From: Novosphingobium panipatense
GTDB taxonomy: Bacteria; Pseudomonadota; Alphaproteobacteria; Sphingomonadales; Sphingomonadaceae
DNA length: 64,000 bases
Direction: 5' to 3'
Assembly (NCBI RefSeq): GCF_002149965.1
Contig: NZ_MSQB01000027.1
Location: forward strand, 1 to 64,000
This document shows, piece by piece, positions 57,142 to 64,000 of the stretch (within the stretch, counting starts at the first letter, position 1; every line of letters begins with the position of its first letter). The notes under the pieces are model-generated. The model worked only from the letters and a program-made list of their open reading frames with translations, had not been told where the DNA came from and made no database searches. A program made the translations under genes and the position numbers.

Positions 57142-57693
57142 ATGCGCAATACTTTCGTCATCGCCGGTGCCCTCTCGGCCGCCACTCTCCTGCTGGCCGG
57201 TTGCGACCGGGAGCCGGAAGCCGAGGCAACCGCCGAGGCCTCGGTCGCGGCAAGCGAGGCCGTGGTCGCCTCCGAAGGACCGGACGGCGATGCCACCGAA
57301 GCGGCGAACAGCGGCCTTGCAGCGCAGCTCGACCAGACCGCGCTCGGCGAACGCCGCGATCCCGAACGCCTGCTGCGCTACTATATCAATGCCCTGCGCA
57401 TCGGCGACTGGGACGATGCCGCCAAGGCCTGGACCCTCGACGCACAGATGACGCCGAACCGGCTGGCCGAGGAATTCGGCGGCGATGCCGGGCCCAGGAT
57501 CGCCGTGGGCCGGGGAGACAGCAGCAATGCGGCAGGCACCCTGTTCTACGAGGCGCCCCTTGTGCTCGATTTCTCCGATGGTCGTCCCTCGCGCCGTGGC
57601 AGCATCGTGCTCCGCCGCGTCAACGACGTTCCCGGCGCCAGCGAGCAGCAGCTGAACTGGCGTATCGAGAGGATGTCCACCGTCACCCGGTAG
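57142..57693 (+). CDS. Hypothetical lipoprotein
   Basis: A 183-residue protein with a lipoprotein signal (MRNTFVIAGALSAATLLLAGC; lipobox LLAGC, acylated Cys21). An Ala/Glu-rich linker (about 25-60) precedes a globular part (DPERLLRYYINALRIGDWDDAAKAWTLDAQMTP...FYEAPLVLDFSDG). It is probably attached to a periplasmic membrane face. No function is known; 62 bases after argB. Confidence 0.75.
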   Translation: MRNTFVIAGALSAATLLLAGCDREPEAEATAEASVAASEAVVASEGPDGDATEAANSGLAAQLDQTALGERRDPERLLRYYINALRIGDWDDAAKAWTLDAQMTPNRLAEEFGGDAGPRIAVGRGDSSNAAGTLFYEAPLVLDFSDGRPSRRGSIVLRRVNDVPGASEQQLNWRIERMSTVTR

Positions 57694-57812
57694 AATAGGC
57701 CGTATTCGGCGCGCACTGTTACCGAGCGTTGCCCGCTCTCCTCTGACTTGCTCCCCGGCGCCTGCCTCGGCTATCAGGCGGGCACTTCATTCCTCAGAAA
57801 GGCCCCACGCCC

Positions 57813-58097
57813 ATGCTCGGCGGTGTGATCAACGCCCTTATCTACCTCGTCCAGATCCTGACGACGCTCGTGCTCGTCCAGTTCGTGCTGGGCCTGCTGA
57901 TCGCCTTCAACGTGGTGAATCTGCACAACCGTTTCGTCGAGGCGATCTGGCGCGCGCTCAATGCGCTGCTCGACCCCATCCTGAGCCCGATCCGCAAGAT
58001 CATGCCCAATACCGGCGGCATCGATTTCTCGCCGATGGTGCTGATCATCGGCCTCAACGTGCTCATCATGATCCTCCAGCCGATGGCCTACGCCTGA
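57813..58097 (+). CDS. YggT-family membrane protein
   Basis: A 94-residue protein with two membrane segments (INALIYLVQILTTLVLVQFVLGLLIAFNVV and the final FSPMVLIIGLNVLIMILQPM). The centre ALNALLDPILSPIRKIMP is the YggT signature. YggT proteins have been linked to osmotic adaptation and, in other bacteria, to cell division. It directly precedes folD by one base. Confidence 0.9.
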   Translation: MLGGVINALIYLVQILTTLVLVQFVLGLLIAFNVVNLHNRFVEAIWRALNALLDPILSPIRKIMPNTGGIDFSPMVLIIGLNVLIMILQPMAYA

Positions 58098-58098
58098 C

Positions 58099-58998
58099 AT
58101 GAGCACTGACAGCAAGATCATCGATGGAAAGGCCTTCGCCGAGGGCCTGCGCACCCGCATCGCCGTGGTCGCCGCCGATTTCGAGGCGAAGGCCGGTCGC
58201 AAGGCGGGCCTTGCCGTCGTGCTCGTGGGAGAGGATCCGGCAAGCCAGGTCTACGTCCGCAACAAGGGCAAGCAGACCGTGGCGGCGGGCATGGAAAGCT
58301 TTGAGCACAAGCTGCCCGCCGATACCTCCGAGGCCGACCTGCTGGCCGTGGTCGAACGGCTGAACGCCGATCCGGCGGTGGACGGCATCCTCGTGCAATT
58401 GCCGCTGCCCGCGCACATGAACGAGCAAAAGGTGATCGCCACGATCAACCCCGACAAGGACGTGGACGGGTTCCATGTCGTGAACGTCGGGCGACTGGCC
58501 ACCGGCCTGCCGGGCTTCGTTCCCTGCACGCCGCTGGGCTGCGTGATGCTGCTCAAGGACCGGCTCGGTTCGCTTTCCGGCCTCGACGCCGTGGTGATCG
58601 GCCGCTCCAACATTGTCGGCAAGCCGATGGCGCAATTGCTGATCGCGGAAAGCTGCACAGTCACCGTCGCCCACAGCCGCACCAAGGACCTGCCCGAGGT
58701 CGTGCGCCGTGCCGACATCGTGGTGGCTGCGGTGGGCCGCCCGGAAATGGTCAAGGGCGACTGGCTGAAGCCGGGGGCGACGGTGATCGACGTGGGCATC
58801 AACCGCGTGCCCGGCGCCGAGGAAGGCAAGAGCCGTCTCGTGGGCGATGTCGATTTCGCTTCGGCTGCCGAAGTGGCGGGGGCGATCACGCCGGTTCCGG
58901 GCGGGGTCGGGCCGATGACCATTGCCGTCCTGCTGCGCAACACCGTGGTCGCGGCGCACCGCAATGCCGGTCTCGTTCTGGACGAGAGCGCGCTTTGA
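58099..58998 (+). CDS. folD: Methylenetetrahydrofolate dehydrogenase/cyclohydrolase
   Basis: A 299-residue bifunctional enzyme that converts 5,10-methylene-THF to 10-formyl-THF. The catalytic Lys lies in SQVYVRNKGKQ, the family motifs are GILVQLPLPAHM, DKDVDGFHVVNVG, CTPLGCVMLLK and the NADP loop GRSNIVGKPMAQLL, and the C-terminal PVPGGVGPMTIAVLLRNTV is intact. It overlaps the next gene by four bases. Confidence 0.97.
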   Translation: MSTDSKIIDGKAFAEGLRTRIAVVAADFEAKAGRKAGLAVVLVGEDPASQVYVRNKGKQTVAAGMESFEHKLPADTSEADLLAVVERLNADPAVDGILVQLPLPAHMNEQKVIATINPDKDVDGFHVVNVGRLATGLPGFVPCTPLGCVMLLKDRLGSLSGLDAVVIGRSNIVGKPMAQLLIAESCTVTVAHSRTKDLPEVVRRADIVVAAVGRPEMVKGDWLKPGATVIDVGINRVPGAEEGKSRLVGDVDFASAAEVAGAITPVPGGVGPMTIAVLLRNTVVAAHRNAGLVLDESAL

Positions 58999-59720
58999 CG
59001 CGGCGGCCGGGCCGGGCACTGGCGGCCGCGATCGGCGGGGCCGCATTGCTTGCGGTCATGGCCGGTCCGGCCGACGCCCGGCGCCGGCCGGAATATGCAC
59101 CCGGCGCGGGCACGGCCAATCCCAGCGCTCTCGTTGCTGCCGAAATCGCCTTTGCGCGGATGGCGCGCGAGAAGGGGCAGTGGAAGGCCTTTGCCGAATA
59201 TTCCGATGAAAATGCGGTGATGTTCGTGCCGGAGCCGGTTCGCGCCCGGCAATGGCTGAGCGGACGCGCGGAACCGGCGGCACCGGTACAGTGGCAGGCC
59301 CATCAGGTCTGGATGAGCTGCGATGGTTCGCTGGGCGTGACCAAGGGTGCCTGGCAGCGCCCCGACGGTTCGGTGGGCTATTTCACGACGATCTGGCAGC
59401 AGCGCAAGAAGGGCGACTATCGCTGGGTTCTCGATCAGGGCGACACGCTGGCGCAGCCGCTCAAGGAGCCGGAAATGCTGTCGGCCTCCGTCGCCGATTG
59501 CGCCCGTGGACCGCGCGGGGACGAGCTTCTGGTCGAACGCGACCGGGAAGACATTGCGCCGGGCATGGACGGCCGGGGACGCTCGAAGGACGGCACTCTC
59601 GCGTGGCGCTACCACGTCGAAGCCGATCATTCGCGTTGGCTGGCCGTGTCGCTGCTGAAGAACGGGGCGATGACGGAAGTGATGCGCAGCGAAGTGGCTG
59701 CGCCGAAAGAGCGGAATTAG
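58995..59720 (+). CDS. Secreted hypothetical protein (NTF2-like fold possible)
   Basis: A 241-residue protein with a signal peptide (ALAAAIGGAALLAVMAGPADA). The mature part has the pattern AAEIAFARMAREKGQWKAFAEYSDENAVMFVPEPV, similar to SnoaL/DUF4440 (NTF2-like) proteins, then GDYRWVLDQGDTL. A DUF4440 relationship is an inference. It is coupled to folD by a four-base overlap. Confidence 0.75.
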   Translation: MTRRPGRALAAAIGGAALLAVMAGPADARRRPEYAPGAGTANPSALVAAEIAFARMAREKGQWKAFAEYSDENAVMFVPEPVRARQWLSGRAEPAAPVQWQAHQVWMSCDGSLGVTKGAWQRPDGSVGYFTTIWQQRKKGDYRWVLDQGDTLAQPLKEPEMLSASVADCARGPRGDELLVERDREDIAPGMDGRGRSKDGTLAWRYHVEADHSRWLAVSLLKNGAMTEVMRSEVAAPKERN

Positions 59721-59734
59721 GGGCTGCGACCGGC

Positions 59735-60370
59735 ATGTATGAAGTTTTCCTGAGTGCCTTCGTGACGCTCTTCGTGGTGATCGACCCGCCCGGCTGCGCG
59801 CCGATCTATGCGGGGCTTTCGGCCGACGCGAGCCGCGCGCAGGCGATCTCCATGGCCGCGCGCGCCTGCATGATCGCCAGCGCCATCCTGGTGGTCTTCG
59901 CCCTGTTCGGCGCGCGGCTGCTGGGCGCGCTGCATATCGAACTCAACGCCTTCCGCATCGCGGGCGGCATCATGCTGTTCATGATCGCCATCGACATGGT
60001 GTTCGAGAAGCGCACCCAGCGGCGCGAGGAGCGGGCCGAGAAGATCATCGCCCACAATGCGGAAACGCCCGAAGTCGATGACGTTTCGGTCTTCCCCATG
60101 GCCATGCCGATGCTGGCGGGGCCGGGCTCGATCGCCACGATCATGCTGCTGACCTCTCGCGCCCACGGTATGGAGCAGACGCTGGCGATCCTGGCGGCGA
60201 TGGTCGCGGTCATGGCGCTCAGCTTCGCGGCGCTGGCGGCGGCGGGCCCGCTGATGCGCATCCTGGGCGACAAGGTGGAGGCGGTGATCACCCGCCTGCT
60301 CGGCGTGCTGCTGGCGGCCCTGGCGGCGCAGTACGTGATCGACGGGGTGAAGACGGTCCTGCTGCAATAG
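59735..60370 (+). CDS. marC: MarC-family membrane protein
   Basis: A 211-residue protein with six helices and the MarC pattern FVTLFVVIDPPGCAPIYAGL, AFRIAGGIMLFMIAIDMVF and VSVFPMAMPMLAGPGSIATIMLL. The substrate of MarC proteins is uncertain; the name came from the mar locus but no drug efflux was confirmed. The ATG at 59735 is 14 bases after the preceding stop. A longer in-frame reading upstream lies in the previous gene and is not used. Confidence 0.9.
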   Translation: MYEVFLSAFVTLFVVIDPPGCAPIYAGLSADASRAQAISMAARACMIASAILVVFALFGARLLGALHIELNAFRIAGGIMLFMIAIDMVFEKRTQRREERAEKIIAHNAETPEVDDVSVFPMAMPMLAGPGSIATIMLLTSRAHGMEQTLAILAAMVAVMALSFAALAAAGPLMRILGDKVEAVITRLLGVLLAALAAQYVIDGVKTVLLQ

Positions 60371-60436
60371 GGCGAATTCATCGCCCGTTCAGCGGCTTGG
60401 ACCAGTCTTGGCCCTTCTTCTGCAAAGGAGGGTGCG

Positions 60437-60826
60437 ATGATCCGCCTGCTGTCTGTCTGCTGTGCAGGAGCGCTGTTTCTGGCTGGAGCCGGGGCGCAGG
60501 CCCACACTGTCGGCCCTCCTGCCCCGCGCCCCGGCAACGCGCCTTTCGATGCGGCCCGGCAAAGGGCGGACGAGGCGACCTACCGCATCGATCTTGGGCA
60601 GGCCGACAGACGCGTTGGCAAGGCGATTCGCGAAGGGCGCGATTCCGGGCGACTCTCGAAAGCCGATGCCAAGGGACTGCGCAAGGAACGGACGCAGATA
60701 GACAGTCTGGCGCAGCGCTACGGCAGCGACGGCCTGTCGCCGCAGGAGGCGGACGAACTCTACATGCGCTCCCGCGTACTGGAGAGCCAGGCCAGGCTGC
60801 CCGGTGCGAGCAAGGGCAAGCGCTGA
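60437..60826 (+). CDS. Secreted hypothetical protein
   Basis: A 129-residue protein with a signal peptide (MIRLLSVCCAGALFLAGAGAQA) and a charged helical mature region (QRADEATYRIDLGQADRRVGKAIREGRDSGRLSKADAKGLRKERTQIDSL) that resembles small periplasmic helical proteins. AAAGGAGG precedes the start. No function is recognised. Confidence 0.7.
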   Translation: MIRLLSVCCAGALFLAGAGAQAHTVGPPAPRPGNAPFDAARQRADEATYRIDLGQADRRVGKAIREGRDSGRLSKADAKGLRKERTQIDSLAQRYGSDGLSPQEADELYMRSRVLESQARLPGASKGKR

Positions 60827-60833
60827 GATTTTC

Positions 60834-60990
60834 GCGGCACCGGCCCGAGTCCTTGTTGAGTGCGCCTTCGGCATCCGTCGAAGGCTTGCGGCACCGGCCC
60901 ACGCCCCCACCCACCACCCAACGGTAGTATCCTGCGGGTGGTGGGTGGGGGCGTGGGCCGGTGCCGCGAAATTCGCCAAAGGCGAATTTC
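60834..60990. repeat. Large nested palindromic intergenic element, second copy
   Basis: Two perfect 32-bp arms (60888-60919 and 60936-60967) surround a 16-base loop with GTATCCT, and share the GCGGCACCGGCCCACGCCCC start with the element at 53783. A CCTTCGGCATCCGTCGAAGG unit (60865-60884) is the inverse of that at 53895. The 3' edge is the palindrome GAAATTCGCC-AAA-GGCGAATTTC, a possible terminator. Confidence 0.9.
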
Positions 60991-60999
60991 CAGACAAAC

Positions 61000-61611
61000 C
61001 TACTGCAACGTCACGCCTTCATCGTCGTCGTCGGAATGGCGGCCGAAGAACTGCATGAGCTGCACCAGCAGTTCGCAGCGCGCGGGTAGGGTTTCGGCTT
61101 CGAGCAGGGCCTGCTTGGCAGCGGCATCGAAGGGCGCGATCTGGGATACGCCGTTGATCAGCGACTGGTCGTCGAGGCGCCCGACCTGATCCCAGTCCAC
61201 GGCGTAGCCCTGGGCATCGGCGAACCGCTTGGCTTCGCGCTCGAAGCTGGCCCGCTCGATCGGGGCCAGCACTTCGTCGTCGCGCTCGGGCAGAAGCTCG
61301 GCCTCGATCTGCCGGAACGGCGTAGTCACGTCGAGTTCGCGCAGCATACGGAAGCGCGTCTCGCCGGTGAGCACGATGTTGAAGCACCCGTCTTCCAGTG
61401 CCTCGACATCGCCGATCCGGCCCAGGCAGCCGATCGAGAACAGCGGCGCGCCCTCCGCCGGGCGCTGCGGCTGGATCATGCCGATGCGCCGGTCGCGCGC
61501 CAGGGCGTCACTGACCATCGCCCGGTAGCGGGGCTCGAAGATATGGAGCGGCAATTGCAGCCCCGGATAGAGCACCGCGCCGGGCAGCGGGAAGATGGTG
61601 ATTCGCGCCAC
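61000..61611 (-). CDS. LON substrate-binding domain protein
   Basis: A 203-residue protein made of the LON N-terminal (PUA-like) domain alone: ITIFPLPGAVLYPGLQLPLHIFEPRYRAMVSDAL and IGCLGRIGDVEALEDGCFNIVLTGETRFRML. It lacks the AAA and protease domains of Lon, so it probably binds clients. The GTG start at 61611 is two bases past the stop of the upstream thioredoxin gene. The acidic tail SDDDDEG may bind a partner. Confidence 0.87.
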   Translation of the reverse strand: MARITIFPLPGAVLYPGLQLPLHIFEPRYRAMVSDALARDRRIGMIQPQRPAEGAPLFSIGCLGRIGDVEALEDGCFNIVLTGETRFRMLRELDVTTPFRQIEAELLPERDDEVLAPIERASFEREAKRFADAQGYAVDWDQVGRLDDQSLINGVSQIAPFDAAAKQALLEAETLPARCELLVQLMQFFGRHSDDDDEGVTLQ

Positions 61612-61613
61612 CG

Positions 61614-62525
61614 TCAGCCGAACAGGACGGTGGAGAGCTTGCGCCGCGTGGCGGCAACCCAGGGATCTTCCAGGCCGGTCGCCTCGAAGATCTGGAGCAG
61701 CTTGGCGCGCGCGGCGCCTTCGTTCCATTCGCGGTCGGCGGCGACCATGCGCAGCAGCGTTTCCGCAGCGGCATCGCGCTCTCCGGCGGCGAAGGCGGCA
61801 TTGGCGAAGGCGAGCTGCGCCTCCATGTCGGCCGGACGCTCGGCGGCGGCGGCGCGCAGCGCGGCCAGTTCGCTGTCCTCGGGCTTATCCTTGGCGAGCG
61901 CCAGCGCGGTGCGGGCGCGTTCCAGCAGCGGATCGGCGGCCACTGCGCCTTCAAGGCTGCCAAGCACCTGCTCCGCCTCGTCGAGGCGGCCCGCAAGAAC
62001 GAGCGCGCGCACTAATCCGGCGATCACTTCGGCATTGTCGGGCGCGAGTTCGAGGATCTGCATGAAGATCGAGGCCGCCCGCTCACCGTCGCCTCCGGCC
62101 AGCGCTTCCTCGCCCATGGCGATCAGCGGGGTGAGGTCCTGCTGCGGTTCGGCGCCGTCCGCCTGGACGGGAAGCTGCGTGAGCAACTGGTCCAGCGTCT
62201 GCTTGAGCTGCGATTCGGTGCGGGCATTGGTAAGGTCCGCCACCGGCTGGCCCTGGAAGATCGCGTAGACCGTGGGGATCGAGCGCACCTGGAACTGCGA
62301 TGCGATGAACTGCTCTTCATCGACATTCACCTTGGCCAGGACCACGCCCTTGTCGGCATAGTCTTCGGCCACCTTTTCCAGCACTGGCGTCAGCGCCTTG
62401 CAGGGGCCGCACCATTCGGCCCAGAAATCGAGGATCACCAGCTTCGTCATCGACGGTTCGGCCACCGTCTTGCGGAACCGGTCGACCGCCTTCTGTTCGT
62501 CGAGGTTGAGACCCATGCTGGCCAA
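61614..62525 (-). CDS. CnoX-like thioredoxin with TPR domain
   Basis: A 303-residue protein. Residues about 10-120 are a thioredoxin fold with the redox motif FWAEWCGPCKAL, followed by tetratricopeptide-like helices to the end. E. coli CnoX/YbbN has the same layout, protects proteins from oxidation and hands them to GroEL. The start may be TTG at 62525 or the ATG nine bases inside; a GGGAG ribosome site precedes both. It is in one transcript with the LON-domain gene. Confidence 0.88.
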   Translation of the reverse strand: MASMGLNLDEQKAVDRFRKTVAEPSMTKLVILDFWAEWCGPCKALTPVLEKVAEDYADKGVVLAKVNVDEEQFIASQFQVRSIPTVYAIFQGQPVADLTNARTESQLKQTLDQLLTQLPVQADGAEPQQDLTPLIAMGEEALAGGDGERAASIFMQILELAPDNAEVIAGLVRALVLAGRLDEAEQVLGSLEGAVAADPLLERARTALALAKDKPEDSELAALRAAAAERPADMEAQLAFANAAFAAGERDAAAETLLRMVAADREWNEGAARAKLLQIFEATGLEDPWVAATRRKLSTVLFG

Positions 62526-62613
62526 GATACTTGCTCCCGTGAAAATCGAATGGCCCCCTAGATCGGCCTTCGGGACGGTTTTGTGAAGGGTTCATGTGAG
62601 GTTGCGTTAAAGC

Positions 62614-62647
62614 GGCCGGTGCCGCTTCCGGGCGATAGCCCGGACAA
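62614..62647. repeat. Short member of the palindromic repeat family
   Basis: CCGGGC-GATA-GCCCGG (62628-62643) with flanks CCGGTGCCGCTT and ACAAAGA matches one outer arm of the element at 53935-53969. It is a solo arm unit. Confidence 0.75.
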
Positions 62648-62773
62648 AGATCCTCTTATTCGGCCCTTTTGAAAATTCTTTCGATTTTCCTCTTGCCGAC
62701 CCCGAAAGGCACTGCTAGTGGCGCGCCTCCACCCCGGACCTGCCGGAAACTCCAGCAGGTCTTGAACGTCAGA

Positions 62774-62848
62774 GCGGGCGTAGCTCAGGGGTAGAGCACA
62801 ACCTTGCCAAGGTTGGGGTCGAGGGTTCGAATCCCTTCGCCCGCTCCA
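62774..62848 (+). tRNA. tRNA-Gly (anticodon GCC), first copy
   Basis: The cloverleaf is complete: acceptor GCGGGCG/CGCCCGC, D stem GCTC/GAGC, anticodon loop TTGCCAA with anticodon GCC, T arm GAGGGTTCGAATCCCTT, and an encoded CCA. The sequence is identical to the second copy. Confidence 0.98.
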
Positions 62849-62896
62849 GTTCATACAGGGATTTTCCGGTTCGCCGGAAGATTTCCGAAACGCCGA

Positions 62897-62971
62897 GCGG
62901 GCGTAGCTCAGGGGTAGAGCACAACCTTGCCAAGGTTGGGGTCGAGGGTTCGAATCCCTTCGCCCGCTCCA
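62897..62971 (+). tRNA. tRNA-Gly (anticodon GCC), second copy
   Basis: The 75 bases match the first copy exactly, including the encoded CCA. The two genes are 48 bases apart and probably transcribed together. Confidence 0.98.
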
Positions 62972-63101
62972 GTTTCCTTCGGTGGAAATCCACACATTCC
63001 AGAATATCGCCACCGCATGCAGGTGGTTTTCCTGATTCCCGCGATCATTCGCGGTGAAGCTTGTTCGTGCAGAATCTCTCCCGGCATTTCGCGGAGGGAA
63101 T

Positions 63102-64000
63102 GTGAGCGGACTGGAAGCGCTGCTGATCAAGGCAAAGGGCGCGGCAAGGCGGGGTGAGACGGACAAGGCGCGTGCGCTCTATCATGAGGCGCTGGGCCGG
63201 TTTCCTCACAATGGCCGGGTCAGGGCGGCGCTTGATGCTCTCGATGCACCGGATGGCCCGGCCCTGGCCGAACTCGATGCGATGATAGCCGCCTACCGCG
63301 CCGGGCGCATGGACGAGGCGGCGCGGGAAGGGGCGCGGCTTGCCGAACGCTTTCCGCACAGCTTTGCCGTTCGCAACCTGCACGGCGCGGCGCTTCTGGC
63401 GCTGGACAGGCTTCCGGCGGCGGAGCAGGCCTTCCGCAAGGCCATCGAGGCCGATCCCGAGGCGGGGGCATGTCGCAACAACCTGGCCATCACCCTGCGT
63501 CGCCAGAGCCGCTTCGCCGAAGCCGAAGCGATCTACCGCGAAGTGATCGCCCGCCTTCCCGGCTATGCCGATGCCCATTTCAATCTGGCCAACCTGCTCG
63601 ATGCGCAGGAGCGCCGGGCCGAAGCCGAAGCGGGATTTGCGCAGACGGTCGCTCTCGATCCCGATTACACCGAGGCGCATTACAACCTGGGCAACCTGCT
63701 GGCGAAGCGCGGCGCACGAGCGGAGGCGATAGCGGCCTACAGGCGCGCGGTCGTGCTGCGGCCCGACCATGCGCTGGCCTGGAACAACATGGGCGGCGAA
63801 CTGCTGCAACGCGATCGGCTGGACGAGGCGCTCGCCGCCTATGCACGGGCGCTGGAGGCGGACCCCGCCTATACGCAGGCCATGGTCAATCGCGGCAAGG
63901 CGCTGGTGCTCAAGGGCGATCTTCCCGAAGCCATCGCCGCTTTCCGGCAGGCCTGGGCGCTCGACCCGGCCGACCGATCCGCGCTGCTCCAGGCCCTGTT
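63102..64000 (+). CDS. TPR-repeat protein, cut by the window edge
   Basis: The frame is open to the end of the window (about 299 residues seen). It starts with GTG at 63102, GGAGGGA upstream, giving MSGLEALLIKAKGAARRGE. Tandem tetratricopeptide repeats follow, with units such as AEAIYREVIARLPGYADAHFNLANLL and EAIAAYRRAVVLRPDHALAWNNMG. Proteins with this beginning often continue into a sulfotransferase or glycosyltransferase domain beyond the TPRs, which cannot be checked here. Confidence 0.85.
   Translation, partial: MSGLEALLIKAKGAARRGETDKARALYHEALGRFPHNGRVRAALDALDAPDGPALAELDAMIAAYRAGRMDEAAREGARLAERFPHSFAVRNLHGAALLALDRLPAAEQAFRKAIEADPEAGACRNNLAITLRRQSRFAEAEAIYREVIARLPGYADAHFNLANLLDAQERRAEAEAGFAQTVALDPDYTEAHYNLGNLLAKRGARAEAIAAYRRAVVLRPDHALAWNNMGGELLQRDRLDEALAAYARALEADPAYTQAMVNRGKALVLKGDLPEAIAAFRQAWALDPADRSALLQAL

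Noticed and set aside
62735..62761. GACCTGC...GCAGGTC palindrome just before the first tRNA-Gly
   Set aside because: Seven-base arms around a 11-base loop are too short and isolated to call a terminator or a member of the repeat family.

Overview
The window looks like an alphaproteobacterial chromosome, most likely a sphingomonad (Novosphingobium or Sphingobium type). This is inferred from the GC-rich codon use, the usg gene, the DUF2946, ArsN2 and MpaB proteins, the alphaproteobacterial style of core genes such as gyrB, guaA, tldD and folD, and tandem tRNA-Gly genes. No species can be named from the sequence alone.

About 1-45.9 kb is accessory DNA. Its left edge (32-4994, minus strand) is the transposition module of a Tn7-like element: tnsA, tnsB, tnsC and tniQ. 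The cargo probably lies to the left, outside the window. Next come hypothetical genes, then a TetR-controlled cluster (mpaB, an NAD(P)-binding oxidoreductase, an Old Yellow Enzyme). The oxidoreductase has been split by a complete IS66-family element with readable inverted repeats and an 8-bp target duplication. The Old Yellow Enzyme gene is truncated and runs into the relic of a MerR-type metal-responsive promoter. Metal and metalloid genes follow: DUF2946, arsN2-arsH, a two-component system with an RND heavy-metal efflux operon (CzcCBA type plus DUF3240 and a cytochrome b561-like protein), and a VIT-family transporter.

From 26.3 to 34.3 kb lies a sulfide-handling cluster. An ArsR-family regulator with a peroxiredoxin is divergent from persulfide dioxygenase, two YedE-like half transporters, a DUF2892 protein, a DUF442-sulfide:quinone reductase fusion, a TauE/SafE exporter, and a cyanide-insensitive-type bd oxidase with its DUF2474 mini-subunit. 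This would oxidise sulfide while supplying a terminal oxidase that sulfide does not poison. Tyrosine recombinase genes (one decayed) separate it from a heat-shock cluster (hsp20 with a candidate ROSE thermometer, DUF465, groES-groEL with sigma32 and CIRCE-like sites, a small conserved gene and usg). A complete QatABCD anti-phage system (40.4-45.3 kb) closes the accessory part.

At about 45.9 kb, next to three copies of a 20-21 bp-spaced repeat, the sequence changes to ordinary chromosome: gyrB, a previously easy-to-miss 26-residue membrane peptide gene, guaA, ogt, a GNAT acetyltransferase, tldD, nupC, a queuosine-precursor transporter, argB, a lipoprotein, yggT, folD, marC, a LON-domain protein, a CnoX-like thioredoxin, two identical tRNA-Gly(GCC) genes and the start of a TPR protein. 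This core part carries a family of long nested palindromes between genes, absent from the accessory part.
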